A stretch of DNA of 64,000 nt, taken from the NCBI RefSeq assembly GCF_002197685.1, contig NZ_NBBI01000007.1, positions 31,116-95,115 on the forward strand, written 5' to 3'. This stretch comes from Sphingomonas dokdonensis (lineage in GTDB: Bacteria > Pseudomonadota > Alphaproteobacteria > Sphingomonadales > Sphingomonadaceae). The translations under genes and the position numbers were made by a program. How positions within the stretch are numbered: the first letter of the stretch is position 1; each line of letters begins with the position of its first letter. A model generated the notes under the pieces. The model made no database searches, had not been told where the DNA came from, and was given only the letters and a program-made list of their open reading frames with translations. Positions 52,077-60,856 of this stretch are shown piece after piece.

Positions 52077-52841
52077 ATGAGCGCAGCAGGCATCACAGAA
52101 GGCGGCGGCACCCTTGCCGGCAGAACCGCGCTGGTCACCGGCGCGAGTGGCGGGCTGGGGCAGGAGATCGCCCGCGCGCTGGCCGGCGCCGGCGCGCACC
52201 TGCTGCTCCACGGCCGCGACGCCGCACCGCTGGAGGCGCTCGCCGATGCGATCGCCCACGCCGGCGCCACCAGCGAGATCGTGCTCGCGGACCTGACGCA
52301 GCCCGGCGCCGCCGAGACGTTCGCCGCGCGCGAGACGCCGATCGACATCCTCGTCAACAATGCCGGCGGGCGCGATCGCCGCCCGCTCGACCAGCTCGAT
52401 CGCGACGCCGCGCGCCGGCTGCTGGAGCTCAACCTCCTCGCGCCGTTCGATCTCGCGCGGGCACTGGCACCGCGCATGCCGGCGGGCGGGCGGATCATCA
52501 ACATCACTTCGATTGCCGGGCCGATCGCACGCGCCGGCGACGCGGCCTATACCATGAGCAAGGGCGGGCTGGAGGCGCTGACCCGCGCGCTCGCCGCCGA
52601 GCTCGGCCCGCGCGGCATCACCGCCAATGCCGTCGCCCCCGGCTTCTTCGCCACCGACGCCAATGCCGCCATGGTCGCCGACCCGGAGATCGCCGCGCAT
52701 CTCGCCCGCCGCACGTCGCTCGGCCGCTGGGGCGAGCCGGCCGAAATTGCCGGCGCCGTCCTGTTCTTCGCCTCGCCCGCCGCCTCCTATGTCACCGGGC
52801 AGGTGTTGGCGGTCGACGGCGGCTATCTGGCGCATTTCTGA
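52077..52841 (+). CDS. Short-chain dehydrogenase/reductase
   Basis: A 254-aa NAD(P)-dependent oxidoreductase. The cofactor motif TGASGGLG, the NNAG motif, the catalytic serine in NITSIAG and the YTMSK (YxxxK) motif are all present, along with the C-terminal GQVLAVDGGY. It looks like a 3-oxoacyl-ACP reductase-type classical SDR. The substrate is unknown. It is flanked by a DoxX-like gene and a small basic protein gene. Confidence 0.9.
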   Translation: MSAAGITEGGGTLAGRTALVTGASGGLGQEIARALAGAGAHLLLHGRDAAPLEALADAIAHAGATSEIVLADLTQPGAAETFAARETPIDILVNNAGGRDRRPLDQLDRDAARRLLELNLLAPFDLARALAPRMPAGGRIINITSIAGPIARAGDAAYTMSKGGLEALTRALAAELGPRGITANAVAPGFFATDANAAMVADPEIAAHLARRTSLGRWGEPAEIAGAVLFFASPAASYVTGQVLAVDGGYLAHF

Positions 52842-52853
52842 AGGGCGCGGGTG

Positions 52854-53108
52854 ATGGCAAAGCGCAAGCGGATGCTGCGGGCGACGATGCCCGATGGCTA
52901 TGTGAAGACGATCGGCCCGACCAGTCAGCCGTTTACGCACTACTGGCGCATCGTCGCCGTGCTGGAGAACGGCAAGACCGAGGTATTCTGGGGCCACGCC
53001 ACCAGCCTTGCCGAGGCCAAGGCGAAGCGCACCGCCGCCGCGGACGCCGCCCGCCAACGCGGCTGGCGCCGCTACCAGTTCGAGATCGCCACATTGGAGG
53101 AGGTCTAG
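52854..53108 (+). CDS. Small basic protein
   Basis: An 84-aa protein that begins KRKRMLRATMPDGYVKTIGP. A tryptophan- and lysine-containing middle (HYWRIVAVLENGKTEVFWG) is followed by a charged helix (SLAEAKAKRTAAADAARQRGWRRYQFEIA). No membrane segment. A GTG directly upstream of the ATG is another possible start. Twelve bases separate it from the SDR stop. The family is not recognised. Confidence 0.7.
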   Translation: MAKRKRMLRATMPDGYVKTIGPTSQPFTHYWRIVAVLENGKTEVFWGHATSLAEAKAKRTAAADAARQRGWRRYQFEIATLEEV

Positions 53109-53264
53109 CGCCCGCTTCCGGCGCTCGCCCTCACAGCATGGCGTCCCGCGGTGGGACGTACGGCAGGTACCAGGACTGCACGACGCCGGCACGGCCTCCA
53201 ATTGTTTCCTTGTGTTGCTGAGCACACCGGCTAATAGTTCCGCAGCGGATCTATTTACCGCGTT

Positions 53265-53308
53265 GTGAGCGCCCCTGCCTTTGAACTCCCTTTCACAGGG
53301 GCGCTCAC
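53265..53308. repeat. 13-bp perfect inverted repeat
   Basis: GTGAGCGCCCCTG (53265-53277) pairs exactly with CAGGGGCGCTCAC (53296-53308) around an 18-base loop. There is no U-run, so it may be a protein site or an RNA structure rather than a classic terminator. Confidence 0.7.
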
Positions 53309-53350
53309 CTTGCGACCGCAGCGCAGTAACCCTCCGCAACCAAGCGCGCG

Positions 53351-53383
53351 TTGATTGTCGCGACGGTACGCTTGATTGTCGCG
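53351..53383. repeat. Two direct repeats of TTGATTGTCGCG
   Basis: TTGATTGTCGCG occurs at 53351-53362 and 53372-53383, 21 bases apart, that is two helical turns. They lie about 120-150 bases before a small gene, which fits a binding site for a dimeric regulator. Confidence 0.55.
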
Positions 53384-53503
53384 TAATATACCGGTTCCCA
53401 CAAACGTGGTTAACACCGTACGCTTTACGTTACGTCACACATTCACATCTTGATCCGAAATGGATAAAACCCCGCCGCATAATGTTCCGGGGGGAAATAT
53501 GGC

Positions 53504-53653
53504 ATGGCTACGTTTGCGGGTATTGCTGTTCTGCTGGTCGGTGGGTCGTTCGGGTTGATGAAGGTATCCAAGTCACGGAGATTGCAAAAGGAACGCGAAG
53601 CACGACGGGCGCGTCGCGATGCAGAAGCGCGGCGCCGGATCGGCCTCGACTAA
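53504..53653 (+). CDS. Very small membrane protein (49 aa)
   Basis: A 49-aa protein starting MATFAGIAVLLVGGSFGLMK with one hydrophobic helix (about residues 4-18), then an arginine- and lysine-rich tail (SKSRRLQKEREARRARRDAEARRR) ending IGLD. GGGGGG lies 9 bases before the ATG. The layout of a short helix plus a long basic tail is that of a membrane-anchored RNA- or lipid-binding or assembly protein. I chose this frame over overlapping ones for its ribosome binding site and composition. Confidence 0.6.
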   Translation: MATFAGIAVLLVGGSFGLMKVSKSRRLQKEREARRARRDAEARRRIGLD

Positions 53654-53768
53654 GGTCTGGGGCCATCGCGACTCGTAGCCGCGATGTATGTTTGATTGCG
53701 GCGCGGCATTCATCATGCTTTCATCTTTTCGGGTCGACGCCGCGCCAAGACCGCCGCGCGCTTTACCT

Positions 53769-55325
53769 TCAAGGCAATAATGCCGCGCCCGGCGGCGTAC
53801 CCGCCGGATCGACATAGCTGCGCGCGTACGTGACGATCTTGGCCGGTGCGCCTGGCGTCAGCTTCCGCTGATCCAGCCCATTGATGAGCGAGACGAGCGC
53901 GGCAGGGCGGGGGTCGACGGTCCGCTCGGCCAGCGTCGCGACCGTATCGCCCGCGCCGATGCGCACTGTGCGGATCACGCGCGGGCGCAGTGACGCCGCC
54001 TCCGCCGGGGACAGTCGCCGGAACGAGGCGAACAGCTGCGCGATACCTTGCGCGCTGCCGTCCGCCGGGGGCGAGGCGATGATGAAATGGTACGCCTGCC
54101 CGTCCAGCCCGTCATACACCGCGATGGCGAGCGGCACCGCCTTGTTGCCGCCGCCGCGATCGCGCACCGCCAGCCGCACCTGCACCACGATCGCGGGCAG
54201 GCCGTTGACCTGCATTGGCGCGGTATCGACGATCTCGGCCGGCGCATCGCCGACGACATGCGCCACCAGCGCCTCGGCATAGCGCGGCAGGCCGCCCGGC
54301 GGCAGCGGGTTGCCGCCGAACTCGCCCGAGATCCCGTCCGGCCCCGTCAGCCGCACCGCGCGCGGGCTGTTGCTCAGCGAGAAGCCCGGCGGCGCCTCGA
54401 ACGAGATGCGCATGGCGGGATGCGCGAAGCGGCGGCCGATCACGAAGCCCTGCTCGGGATCGTCGCCGAACAGCAGGCCATCCACCGCGGCGAAATAGCG
54501 TGCCTCGTTCTCGGGCAACGCATCCTTGGCCAGCCCGGTATCCGCCGCCTCCTCCCGCGCGCGCGGGATGCGCCGCTCGGTCAGCGGGTGGCTCAGCGCC
54601 CATTCGGGCACGCTGCGCGCGCCGTCCTCGCGGTCGCCGGCCTGCATGAACCGCTCCTGCCGCCCGAGTGCTTCCAGCATGTCGGCAGCGGCATAGACGT
54701 CGTAACCGGCCGCCTCGAGATAGCGGACGCTCAGGTCGTCGGCGGCATATTCCTGGCTGCGCGAATAGCGCAGGCCGAAATATTGCGCCGCCTGGTTCGC
54801 CAGCTGCGTCAGCCGCTCCGATCCCGTCACCGCCACCGCGATCACGCCGAGCTGCCGCCAGATCGAGCTCGTCTCCTGCCGCTGCGCATGCCGCCCGACG
54901 ATATGCCCCAGCTCGTGCCCCAGCACGCTGGCAAGCTCCGCCTCGCTCGTCACCACCGCCACCAGCCCGCGCGTGACGTAGATATAGCAGCCCGGCACCG
55001 CAAAGGCGTTCACCACCGGCGTATTGACCAGGGTAAAGGTGCATTGCCCCTCCAGTCCGGCGGCGGCCGCGATCTTTTCGCCCACGCCCTGCACATAGCT
55101 TTCCGCCGGCCCGCCATATTCGCCGCCAAAATCCTGCAAGAGCGCGGCATGCTGCTGTGCGCCGATTGCGCGATCTTCGGGTGCGATCGCAGCGTCAGGG
55201 TCGGGTGTGCCGCCCGAGCCGCAACTCGCCAGCGCGGCGGCAAGCGGCAGTGCGAGCAGCCATCGCACCGCCGTGCGCGCTTTTCGGGAGGGGCAGGGGG
55301 AGGGGGCGAAAGAACGGATGCGCAT
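53769..55325 (-). CDS. M48-family zinc metalloprotease lipoprotein with LysM-like end
   Basis: A 518-aa protein. The lipoprotein signal ends LASC. The protease domain has the zinc motif HELGH at 137-141 and the later YSRSQEYAADDLSVRYL glutamate helix, as in BepA/YfgC and LoiP. A C-terminal segment (TVRIGAGDTVATLAERTV ... LINGLDQRKLTPG) matches a LysM-type peptidoglycan-binding domain. It probably acts at the envelope in protein quality control. I chose the ATG at 55325 because it gives a complete signal with the lipobox; longer in-frame starts exist up to 55502. Confidence 0.9.
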   Translation of the reverse strand: MRIRSFAPSPCPSRKARTAVRWLLALPLAAALASCGSGGTPDPDAAIAPEDRAIGAQQHAALLQDFGGEYGGPAESYVQGVGEKIAAAAGLEGQCTFTLVNTPVVNAFAVPGCYIYVTRGLVAVVTSEAELASVLGHELGHIVGRHAQRQETSSIWRQLGVIAVAVTGSERLTQLANQAAQYFGLRYSRSQEYAADDLSVRYLEAAGYDVYAAADMLEALGRQERFMQAGDREDGARSVPEWALSHPLTERRIPRAREEAADTGLAKDALPENEARYFAAVDGLLFGDDPEQGFVIGRRFAHPAMRISFEAPPGFSLSNSPRAVRLTGPDGISGEFGGNPLPPGGLPRYAEALVAHVVGDAPAEIVDTAPMQVNGLPAIVVQVRLAVRDRGGGNKAVPLAIAVYDGLDGQAYHFIIASPPADGSAQGIAQLFASFRRLSPAEAASLRPRVIRTVRIGAGDTVATLAERTVDPRPAALVSLINGLDQRKLTPGAPAKIVTYARSYVDPAGTPPGAALLP

Positions 55326-55419
55326 CGCCCGGTGAAACTCACCGGATGCGGGATCGGTCCAGCCCCTGTTCATCCGCGCGGCGGAAACGCTGTGGGCGAC
55401 GCAAGGAGATACGCCGCGC

Positions 55420-55971
55420 ATGACGATCAAGCCGAACACCTGTGCGCCGCACGCCGCGCTGGCCGCCATGCTGGTCGTGTCGGCCAGCGTCGGGGCGAGC
55501 ACGCCGGCCCACGCGGCGGATTACGCCGGTCGCACGGTGGCCGGCTGGACGGTGGCGGCCAGCCGTGACGGGCAGGGCTGCTTCATCACCCGCACCTTTG
55601 CCATGAATGGCGGCACGCAGCTGCTGCTTGGGCTGAACGCGGACGGCACCAGCCAGCTCACGCTGCTCAACGCCAATTGGTCGATCGCGCCGCGCGACAC
55701 ATTGTCGCTTACTTATCGGCTGACGCGCGCCGGCTATGCCGATCATCGGGCGATCGGCATCCGCGCGGATGGCAAACGCGGCTTCGTCGCCGCATTCGAC
55801 CGCGCCTTTCCCGCCCGCTTCGCCGCCGCGCGCACGCTGGCCGTCACACGCGCCACCGTCACCGTGGCCGAGGTCGATCTGGCCGGCAGCGGCGCTGCCG
55901 TGGCCGAACTGCGCCGCTGCGTTGCCGGCACGGCCGATGGCAAGATACCGCTGGATCCTTTCGCGAAGTAG
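55420..55971 (+). CDS. Secreted protein, unknown function
   Basis: A 183-aa protein with a long signal peptide (cleavage near AHAAD). The mature part (YAGRTVAGWTVAASRDGQGCFITRTF, LTLLNANWSIAPRD, VTRATVTVAEVDLAG) looks like a beta-sandwich with a cysteine pair (Cys near residue 54, Cys near 166). AAGGAG lies before the ATG. It is divergent from the M48 gene. I do not recognise a family. Confidence 0.78.
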   Translation: MTIKPNTCAPHAALAAMLVVSASVGASTPAHAADYAGRTVAGWTVAASRDGQGCFITRTFAMNGGTQLLLGLNADGTSQLTLLNANWSIAPRDTLSLTYRLTRAGYADHRAIGIRADGKRGFVAAFDRAFPARFAAARTLAVTRATVTVAEVDLAGSGAAVAELRRCVAGTADGKIPLDPFAK

Positions 55972-56110
55972 AGCCTTGCCTTAATGATAGATGAACAAAG
56001 TCCTTTATCGTCCCGTCGCGGGAACGGCACAGGTGAACAGAAAGTGGATTGTTGATTGGCAAAGTCTCAGCTTCTTTTCTCCTGCTGATTAACAGTTGAA
56101 AGAATCATTA

Positions 56111-56413
56111 ATGTATCTGTCCGCGTCCAAACTCGCACCGGTTGTTCTTGTGCTGGGCGTCGCCGTCAGCGGCTGCGCCACCAAATCCTACGTCCGCGAA
56201 CAGATCGCCCCCGTCAGCCAGCGTGTCGACACGCTCGAGGCGCGCCTGCAGGAAACCGATACCACCGCCAAGACCGCGCTCGCCGAGGCGCAGGCCGCGT
56301 CGGCGCAGTTGCAAGGCAACGGCCAGCGGCTCGATCAGCTGAACGGCCGCGTCGACGGCATGGAGCAGCGCATGCAGGCGCAGGAATCGCGCGGCAAGCG
56401 GCCCCGCAACTGA
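56111..56413 (+). CDS. Small coiled-coil lipoprotein
   Basis: A 100-aa lipoprotein with lipobox VSGC. The mature part is a long alpha-helix with regularly spaced hydrophobic residues (IAPVSQRVDTLEARLQETDTT...AQAASAQLQGNGQRLDQLNGRVDGMEQRMQ), a coiled coil like Lpp. It may span or brace the periplasm. It is 140 bases after the preceding gene. Confidence 0.82.
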   Translation: MYLSASKLAPVVLVLGVAVSGCATKSYVREQIAPVSQRVDTLEARLQETDTTAKTALAEAQAASAQLQGNGQRLDQLNGRVDGMEQRMQAQESRGKRPRN

Positions 56414-56490
56414 CGCGCACCCGCGTTCCCGACGAATGACATATGGCCGCTCGTCCCGGTGGGGCGGGCGGCCTTTGGTGGTGAAGTGAA

Positions 56491-57183
56491 ATGCATGCTG
56501 TCTTGCGGTCGCTCGCCGCGCTGTCGCTGATCCTGCCGGGGTCGCTGCTCCTGCCGGGGCTGCCCGCCGTGGCCAAGGACGCCGCCCCCGCCCCGGCCGC
56601 CGAACCGCCGCTGGTGCAAAGCGGCGAGGCGCAGCGCGTCGCGCGCTGGGTGCAATCGTCGGGCGATCACCACCATTTGCCCTTTGCCGTGATCGACAAG
56701 AAAAACGCCGCGCTGTCGCTCTACGATGCCGCTGGCACGCTGCTCGACACGGTGCCCGTGCTGATCGGCATTGCGCCGGGCGACACCGCGAGCGCCGGCA
56801 TCGGCGCCAAGAAACTATCGGAGATCGGCCCCGCCGAGAAGACCACGCCCGCCGGCCGCTATCTGGCGAAGTTCGGCCTCGCGGTCGGGCGGCAGCGCGT
56901 CCTGTGGGTCGATTACGCCACCTCCGTCGCGATCCACACCATCCCCACCGACAGCCCGCGCAAGGAGCGGCGGCGCGAGCGGATGCTGTCGCCAACGCCC
57001 GACGACAACCGCATCACCTTCGGCTGCATCAACGTGCCGCGCGCCTTCTATGCAAAGCTGCTGCAACCGCGCTTCGGCAGGAAAGGCGGCTATGTCTACG
57101 TGCTGCCCGACAGCCTGCCGCTCGAAGACGTGTTCCCCCGCCTACGCGTCGAGGCGCTGCGCGAGGCCACGGCAGGAGACTGA
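56491..57183 (+). CDS. YkuD-type L,D-transpeptidase, variant motif
   Basis: A 230-aa secreted protein with a signal peptide (LAALSLILPGSLLLPGLPAVA). The YkuD domain has SVAIHTIP and the catalytic Cys179 in ITFGCINVP. The usual SHGC motif reads TFGC, so the histidine next to the cysteine is replaced by phenylalanine. This form with GCINVP occurs in other proteobacterial relatives, as I recall, so it may still be active. The periplasmic target is probably peptidoglycan. Confidence 0.85.
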   Translation: MHAVLRSLAALSLILPGSLLLPGLPAVAKDAAPAPAAEPPLVQSGEAQRVARWVQSSGDHHHLPFAVIDKKNAALSLYDAAGTLLDTVPVLIGIAPGDTASAGIGAKKLSEIGPAEKTTPAGRYLAKFGLAVGRQRVLWVDYATSVAIHTIPTDSPRKERRRERMLSPTPDDNRITFGCINVPRAFYAKLLQPRFGRKGGYVYVLPDSLPLEDVFPRLRVEALREATAGD

Positions 57184-57254
57184 CCGTGCACGCGCCGCTT
57201 GACCGCGCAGCACGCGACACCGAACAAGCAGGGCAGATGGCAAGGAGCGGCGCG

Positions 57255-58382
57255 ATGCGGGGTGGATGGATGATGGCGGCGCTGGTCGTTGCCGCACCTG
57301 CAATGGCGCAGGCGCCCGCGCAAGATACGCCGCGCAGCTACACCGGCACGGTCGGCGCGAACCCGATCGTGCTGACGCTCGAAAGCGAGGATTCAGCGCC
57401 GGACGCGCGCGGCGCGCGCGACGTTTGGGGCAGCTATTTCTACGCCGCGCACCGGCTCGACATCCGGTTGCAGGGCAAGCGGCGCGGCGACACGATCACG
57501 CTCGATGCGATGCCGACCGACGATCACCTGGTGCTCCGCCGCGCCGGCCCGCGCCTCGTCGGCACGCTCACCACCGCCGCGCACCGGCGCTTCGCCGTCA
57601 GCCTGTCGCCGATCACGCAGGCGCGCGCCGTGCCCGCCGCGTCGCCCGCCGACCTGTCGTTGCACGAAAAGCTGCAACTCGCCGGGCTGACCCTGGCGCC
57701 CGACGGCGATGCCGTGATCGACGGTCGCCCGATCCGCTGGCTGCGCGAGCGGCGGAGCGGGGTGCGGCTGTTCCGGCTGAACGGCGGCTATGCGCCCGGC
57801 GTCGTGCGCACGATCAACGCCGCGCTCGATCAACAGCAATGGCGCAACGTCCACGCGACACTCGGCTGCACCGGGGGCGACGGCAAACCGGGCGTCGAGG
57901 GCGCAGTGGCGGGCCAGCCGTGGTTCGGGCGCGATTACGTCAGCTACGCATGGCATGCCGACTGGTCGTGCGCCGGCGCCGCGCATCCCGATTTCATGAC
58001 CGAAGGCCACAGCTTCGACGCGCGCACCGGCCGCGAACTGACGCTGGATGCGGTGCTGCCGGTCGGCTCCGCCGCACCGCCCGCGCCCGAAAGCGATGCC
58101 TGGTACGGGTATCGCAGCGACACGTTCGGCCCGGCAGTGGTGCGGATGCTGCGGCGCTATCATCCCGCGCAAATGAGGCCGCAGCGCGCGACCGACGCGG
58201 CCGACGATGCGCCCGACTGCGATTACACCGATCCGGACGTGTGGAGCTTTCCCGCGTGGCGGCTGACACCCGACGGTCTGTGGCTCGGCGCGTCTTTTGC
58301 CCGTGTCGCGCGGGTGTGCGACAATCCGGAATGGGCAGTGCTGCCCTGGTCCGCGCTGCCGGCGCGCGCAGCCGCCCCTTAG
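57255..58382 (+). CDS. Secreted protein, unknown function
   Basis: A 375-aa protein with a signal peptide (MRGGWMMAALVVAAPAMAQ). The N-terminal 110 residues look like a beta-rich domain (TLESEDSAPDARGARDVWGSYF, LDIRLQGKRRGDTITLDAM). The C-terminal half (GKPGVEGAVAGQPWFGRDYVSYAWHADWSCAG) is tryptophan- and cysteine-containing. AAGGAG lies 7 bases before the chosen ATG. I cannot assign a family. It is convergent with the SirB1-like gene. Confidence 0.78.
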   Translation: MRGGWMMAALVVAAPAMAQAPAQDTPRSYTGTVGANPIVLTLESEDSAPDARGARDVWGSYFYAAHRLDIRLQGKRRGDTITLDAMPTDDHLVLRRAGPRLVGTLTTAAHRRFAVSLSPITQARAVPAASPADLSLHEKLQLAGLTLAPDGDAVIDGRPIRWLRERRSGVRLFRLNGGYAPGVVRTINAALDQQQWRNVHATLGCTGGDGKPGVEGAVAGQPWFGRDYVSYAWHADWSCAGAAHPDFMTEGHSFDARTGRELTLDAVLPVGSAAPPAPESDAWYGYRSDTFGPAVVRMLRRYHPAQMRPQRATDAADDAPDCDYTDPDVWSFPAWRLTPDGLWLGASFARVARVCDNPEWAVLPWSALPARAAAP

Positions 58383-58411
58383 GGCCGCGCCGTAAGGTCG
58401 CCGCCGCACGC

Positions 58412-59239
58412 TCAGGACGAGGCGGCGAGTTTCTCCAAAAGGTCCGATACCTGCGCGCGCAGCTCGGGATCGCGCGTCACCTCCAGGATCGTGCCCAGGC
58501 TGCTGCGCGCGCCCGCCACGTCGCCATCGACCAGCAACAGCCGCGCGCGCTGCCACCACGCATGCGCATATTCGGGCGCCACCGCGGTCATGCGGGCGAA
58601 CAGCGTCAGCGCGCGACGGCCGTGCCCGGCCTGTTCGGCGCGGGTCGCCTGATTCTGCAACAGCCGGATCAGCACCGCGCGATTGGGCATGGCGGCGACC
58701 TGCGTCACCGGCTCGTGCGTCGGGGCATGAGTCTGCAACAGCGCCGCGAGCCGCTCCGCGCCGACCCGCGCGCCGCCCGCAAACGGGTCCACGATCACCG
58801 GCGCCTCGTCCATCCCGATCAGCACCAGCACATGCCCCGGTACGTCGAGCACCTGCGCCTGCCAGCCGATCCGCCGCGCGGCGGCGACATACAGGATGGC
58901 GAGGCTCACCGGCAGCCCGCGGCGCCGGTCGATCACGCGGATCAGATCGGCATTGTCGGGATCGTCATAGGTCAGATCGTCGCCCAGAAAGCCGAACTGG
59001 TCGGCCAGCACCGCGGCAAGCGCGCTTGCCTGATCGGCGGCGCGCTCGGCCGCCATGCCGGTGACCTCCAGTTGCTCGGCGATCTCGGACAACAGGTCGT
59101 GATAGGGCGTCAGATCCACCGCCTGATGATCGAGTTGCGCCAGCGCCAGCGCGGCCTCGTCCAGCACGAGGTCGCCGTCCTCCACCAGGCCGAGCCGGGT
59201 AAGATCGTCGTCGGGCAGGGGCAGAAGGGGAGCATTCAT
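58412..59239 (-). CDS. SirB1/transglutaminase-like protein
   Basis: A 275-aa cytoplasmic protein. The N-terminal domain (LSEIAEQLEVTGMAAERAADQASALAAVL and DLTYDDPDNADLIRVIDRRRGLPVSLAILYV) matches the SirB1 N-terminal or transglutaminase-like core 2 family. The C-terminus has TPR-like helices (NRAVLIRLLQNQATRAEQAG, AWWQRARLLLVDG). The role is unknown; SirB1 relatives are widespread in proteobacteria. Confidence 0.87.
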   Translation of the reverse strand: MNAPLLPLPDDDLTRLGLVEDGDLVLDEAALALAQLDHQAVDLTPYHDLLSEIAEQLEVTGMAAERAADQASALAAVLADQFGFLGDDLTYDDPDNADLIRVIDRRRGLPVSLAILYVAAARRIGWQAQVLDVPGHVLVLIGMDEAPVIVDPFAGGARVGAERLAALLQTHAPTHEPVTQVAAMPNRAVLIRLLQNQATRAEQAGHGRRALTLFARMTAVAPEYAHAWWQRARLLLVDGDVAGARSSLGTILEVTRDPELRAQVSDLLEKLAASS

Positions 59240-59580
59240 GCCGCCCAACATGGGGACGGCAGCGCCGCGGTGCAAAGCAAAGCGGGCACGGGATGGCGGG
59301 AGAGGGGGCTCGCACGCCCGCTGCGCCTGCCGCGCCCGCGCCGCCAACCCGTGCGCGACCCCTTGATCCGGCGCGCCCGATGCCCCAGATTGATCGCGCG
59401 GGCCGGGCCCCTCTGACACCCCACGAAGTGGGTGTGATGTCGGACCGCGATCATATCGGGCCCGGCTTTCCATCGATCTTCACCGGCCGGCCCCCTGATG
59501 GAGTGCGCCGTGATTGCCGCGGGTGACATGCCCGTTCGACGTTTCGCGCACCCGCGCACCGCCAATTTCAAGGAGAGACC
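59240..59580. other. Intergenic region
   Basis: About 340 bases without a gene I can support. A weak hairpin with a bulge (ACACCCCAC, GAA loop, GTGGGTGT; 59416-59435) lies near the middle, and the right end carries AAGGAGAG just before the Tim44-like gene. The only long open frame is proline/arginine-rich and lacks a ribosome binding site. Confidence 0.55.
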
Positions 59581-60597
59581 ATGATCCGCTTCAAGAAGGG
59601 CACCGTCGGCGCCGTCACCTTCGGGCTTGCGGCAGCCGTGATGCTGACCGCGCCGATCGAGGCCGATGCGCGGCGCGGCGGCAGCTTCGGCAGCCGCGGC
59701 GCGCGCACCTATCGCGCGCCCGCCACCACCAATGTGGCGCCGCGCCAGACCGCGCCCGTGCAACGCTCGATGACCGATCGCCCTGCCGCGGGAACGCAGG
59801 CGAGCGCGGGCACGGCAGCGGCGGCCGGAACCGCGCGCCGCGGCGGCATGGGCCGCGGGCTGCTCGGCGGCCTCCTCGCCGGCGGTCTGATCGGCGCGCT
59901 GCTCGGCGGCGGGCTGGGTGCGCTGGGCGGCGCCGGCGCGATCATGGCGCTGCTGCAGATCGTGCTGATCGGCGGTCTCGCCTATTTCCTGTTCAGCTTC
60001 CTGCGTCGTCGCGCGGGGGGCGCGCCGACGCATCCGCAGGCCCATGCGGCAGCCGGGGCGGGCGGCAACGTGCACCCGTTCACGGGCAGCAGCTTCACCG
60101 GCCAGCAGAACAATGCGCCTGACCGGCCAAGCGCCCTGGCGCCGCAAGGCAGCACGCCCGCCTATGCCGCCCCGCAGCGGGTGGCCGAGCAGGACATCGC
60201 CATCACCGATGCCGATCGCGCCGATTTCGAGCGGCTGCTGATGGATGTGCAGGATGCGTTCTCCGCCGAGGATTTCGCCCGCCTGCGTGCGCGCACCACG
60301 CCCGAGGTAATGTCCTATTTCGCCGAGGAGCTGAGCCAGAACGCGACCGCCGGCCGCCGCAACCGCGTGTCCGACACGCGCCTCCTCGATGCCGCAGTGG
60401 CCGAGGCGTGGCAGGAAGCCGGCACCGATTACGCGACCATCGCGATGCGCTACGAAAGCGTCGACGTGATGCTCGATCGCCAGAGCGGCGCAGTGGTGGA
60501 CGGCGATCCCGACCGTGCCACCGACACGACCGAGCTGTGGACCTTCAAGCGCGAGCCGGGCACCGACTGGCGCCTGTCTGCCGTTCAGGACGCCTGA
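59581..60597 (+). CDS. Tim44-like domain membrane protein
   Basis: A 338-aa protein with a signal or anchor at the N-terminus (VGAVTFGLAAAVMLTAPIEADA). A glycine- and arginine-rich linker follows, then a glycine-rich helix pair (LGGLLAGGLIGALLGGGLGALGG and AIMALLQIVLIGGLAYFLFSFLRRR). The C-terminal Tim44-like domain holds DFERLLMDVQDAFSAEDFARL and ELWTFKREPGTDWRLSAVQ. AAGGAGAG lies upstream. Bacterial Tim44-like proteins are thought to take part in envelope assembly. Confidence 0.88.
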   Translation: MIRFKKGTVGAVTFGLAAAVMLTAPIEADARRGGSFGSRGARTYRAPATTNVAPRQTAPVQRSMTDRPAAGTQASAGTAAAAGTARRGGMGRGLLGGLLAGGLIGALLGGGLGALGGAGAIMALLQIVLIGGLAYFLFSFLRRRAGGAPTHPQAHAAAGAGGNVHPFTGSSFTGQQNNAPDRPSALAPQGSTPAYAAPQRVAEQDIAITDADRADFERLLMDVQDAFSAEDFARLRARTTPEVMSYFAEELSQNATAGRRNRVSDTRLLDAAVAEAWQEAGTDYATIAMRYESVDVMLDRQSGAVVDGDPDRATDTTELWTFKREPGTDWRLSAVQDA

Positions 60598-60606
60598 GCG
60601 GGAGGA

Positions 60607-60635
60607 CGCGGCAGTGGTCGCTTGCCACTGCCGCG
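60607..60635 (+). terminator. Hairpin after the Tim44-like gene
   Basis: CGCGGCAGTGG pairs perfectly with CCACTGCCGCG (11 bp, 7-base loop), 9 bases past the stop. No U-run follows, so it is a likely but not certain terminator. Confidence 0.6.
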
Positions 60636-60803
60636 CCTTCCAGAAGCGCGCCGGATCGCCGTTCGGTCTTGCGGCTTCTCGCCCACTCCGATCCATCGAA
60701 CTTAGTGCTGATAAGTCGATAATAGTGGTTATGTAAAACCTCGGCCCCGTCGGCAATCATCACCGTACTATGTCGTCACTCTCGCAGCATGAAGCCACCA
60801 CCA

Positions 60804-60834
60804 AGCGGGCGTGCCGGTCAACGACACGCCCGCT
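60804..60834 (-). terminator. Hairpin after the 60857-61435 gene
   Basis: AGCGGGCGTG pairs with CACGCCCGCT (10 bp, 11-base loop) 22 bases downstream of the minus-strand stop. It has no clear U-run on either strand. Confidence 0.5.
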
Positions 60835-60856
60835 GGCGTCACCTGGATGCGGTTGC

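Larger units (their letters stand above)
53109..53503. other. Intergenic region with inverted and direct repeats
   Basis: About 395 bases without a supported gene. It contains a 13-bp perfect inverted repeat (53265-53308) and a pair of 12-bp direct repeats (53351-53383). The longer frame that crosses it is not supported by a ribosome binding site or a domain. Confidence 0.55.

Noticed and set aside
53281..53817. A 178-codon open frame on the plus strand
   Set aside because: It crosses both the repeat-rich gap and the 49-aa gene in another frame, has no ribosome binding site or domain, and overlaps the end of the M48 gene.
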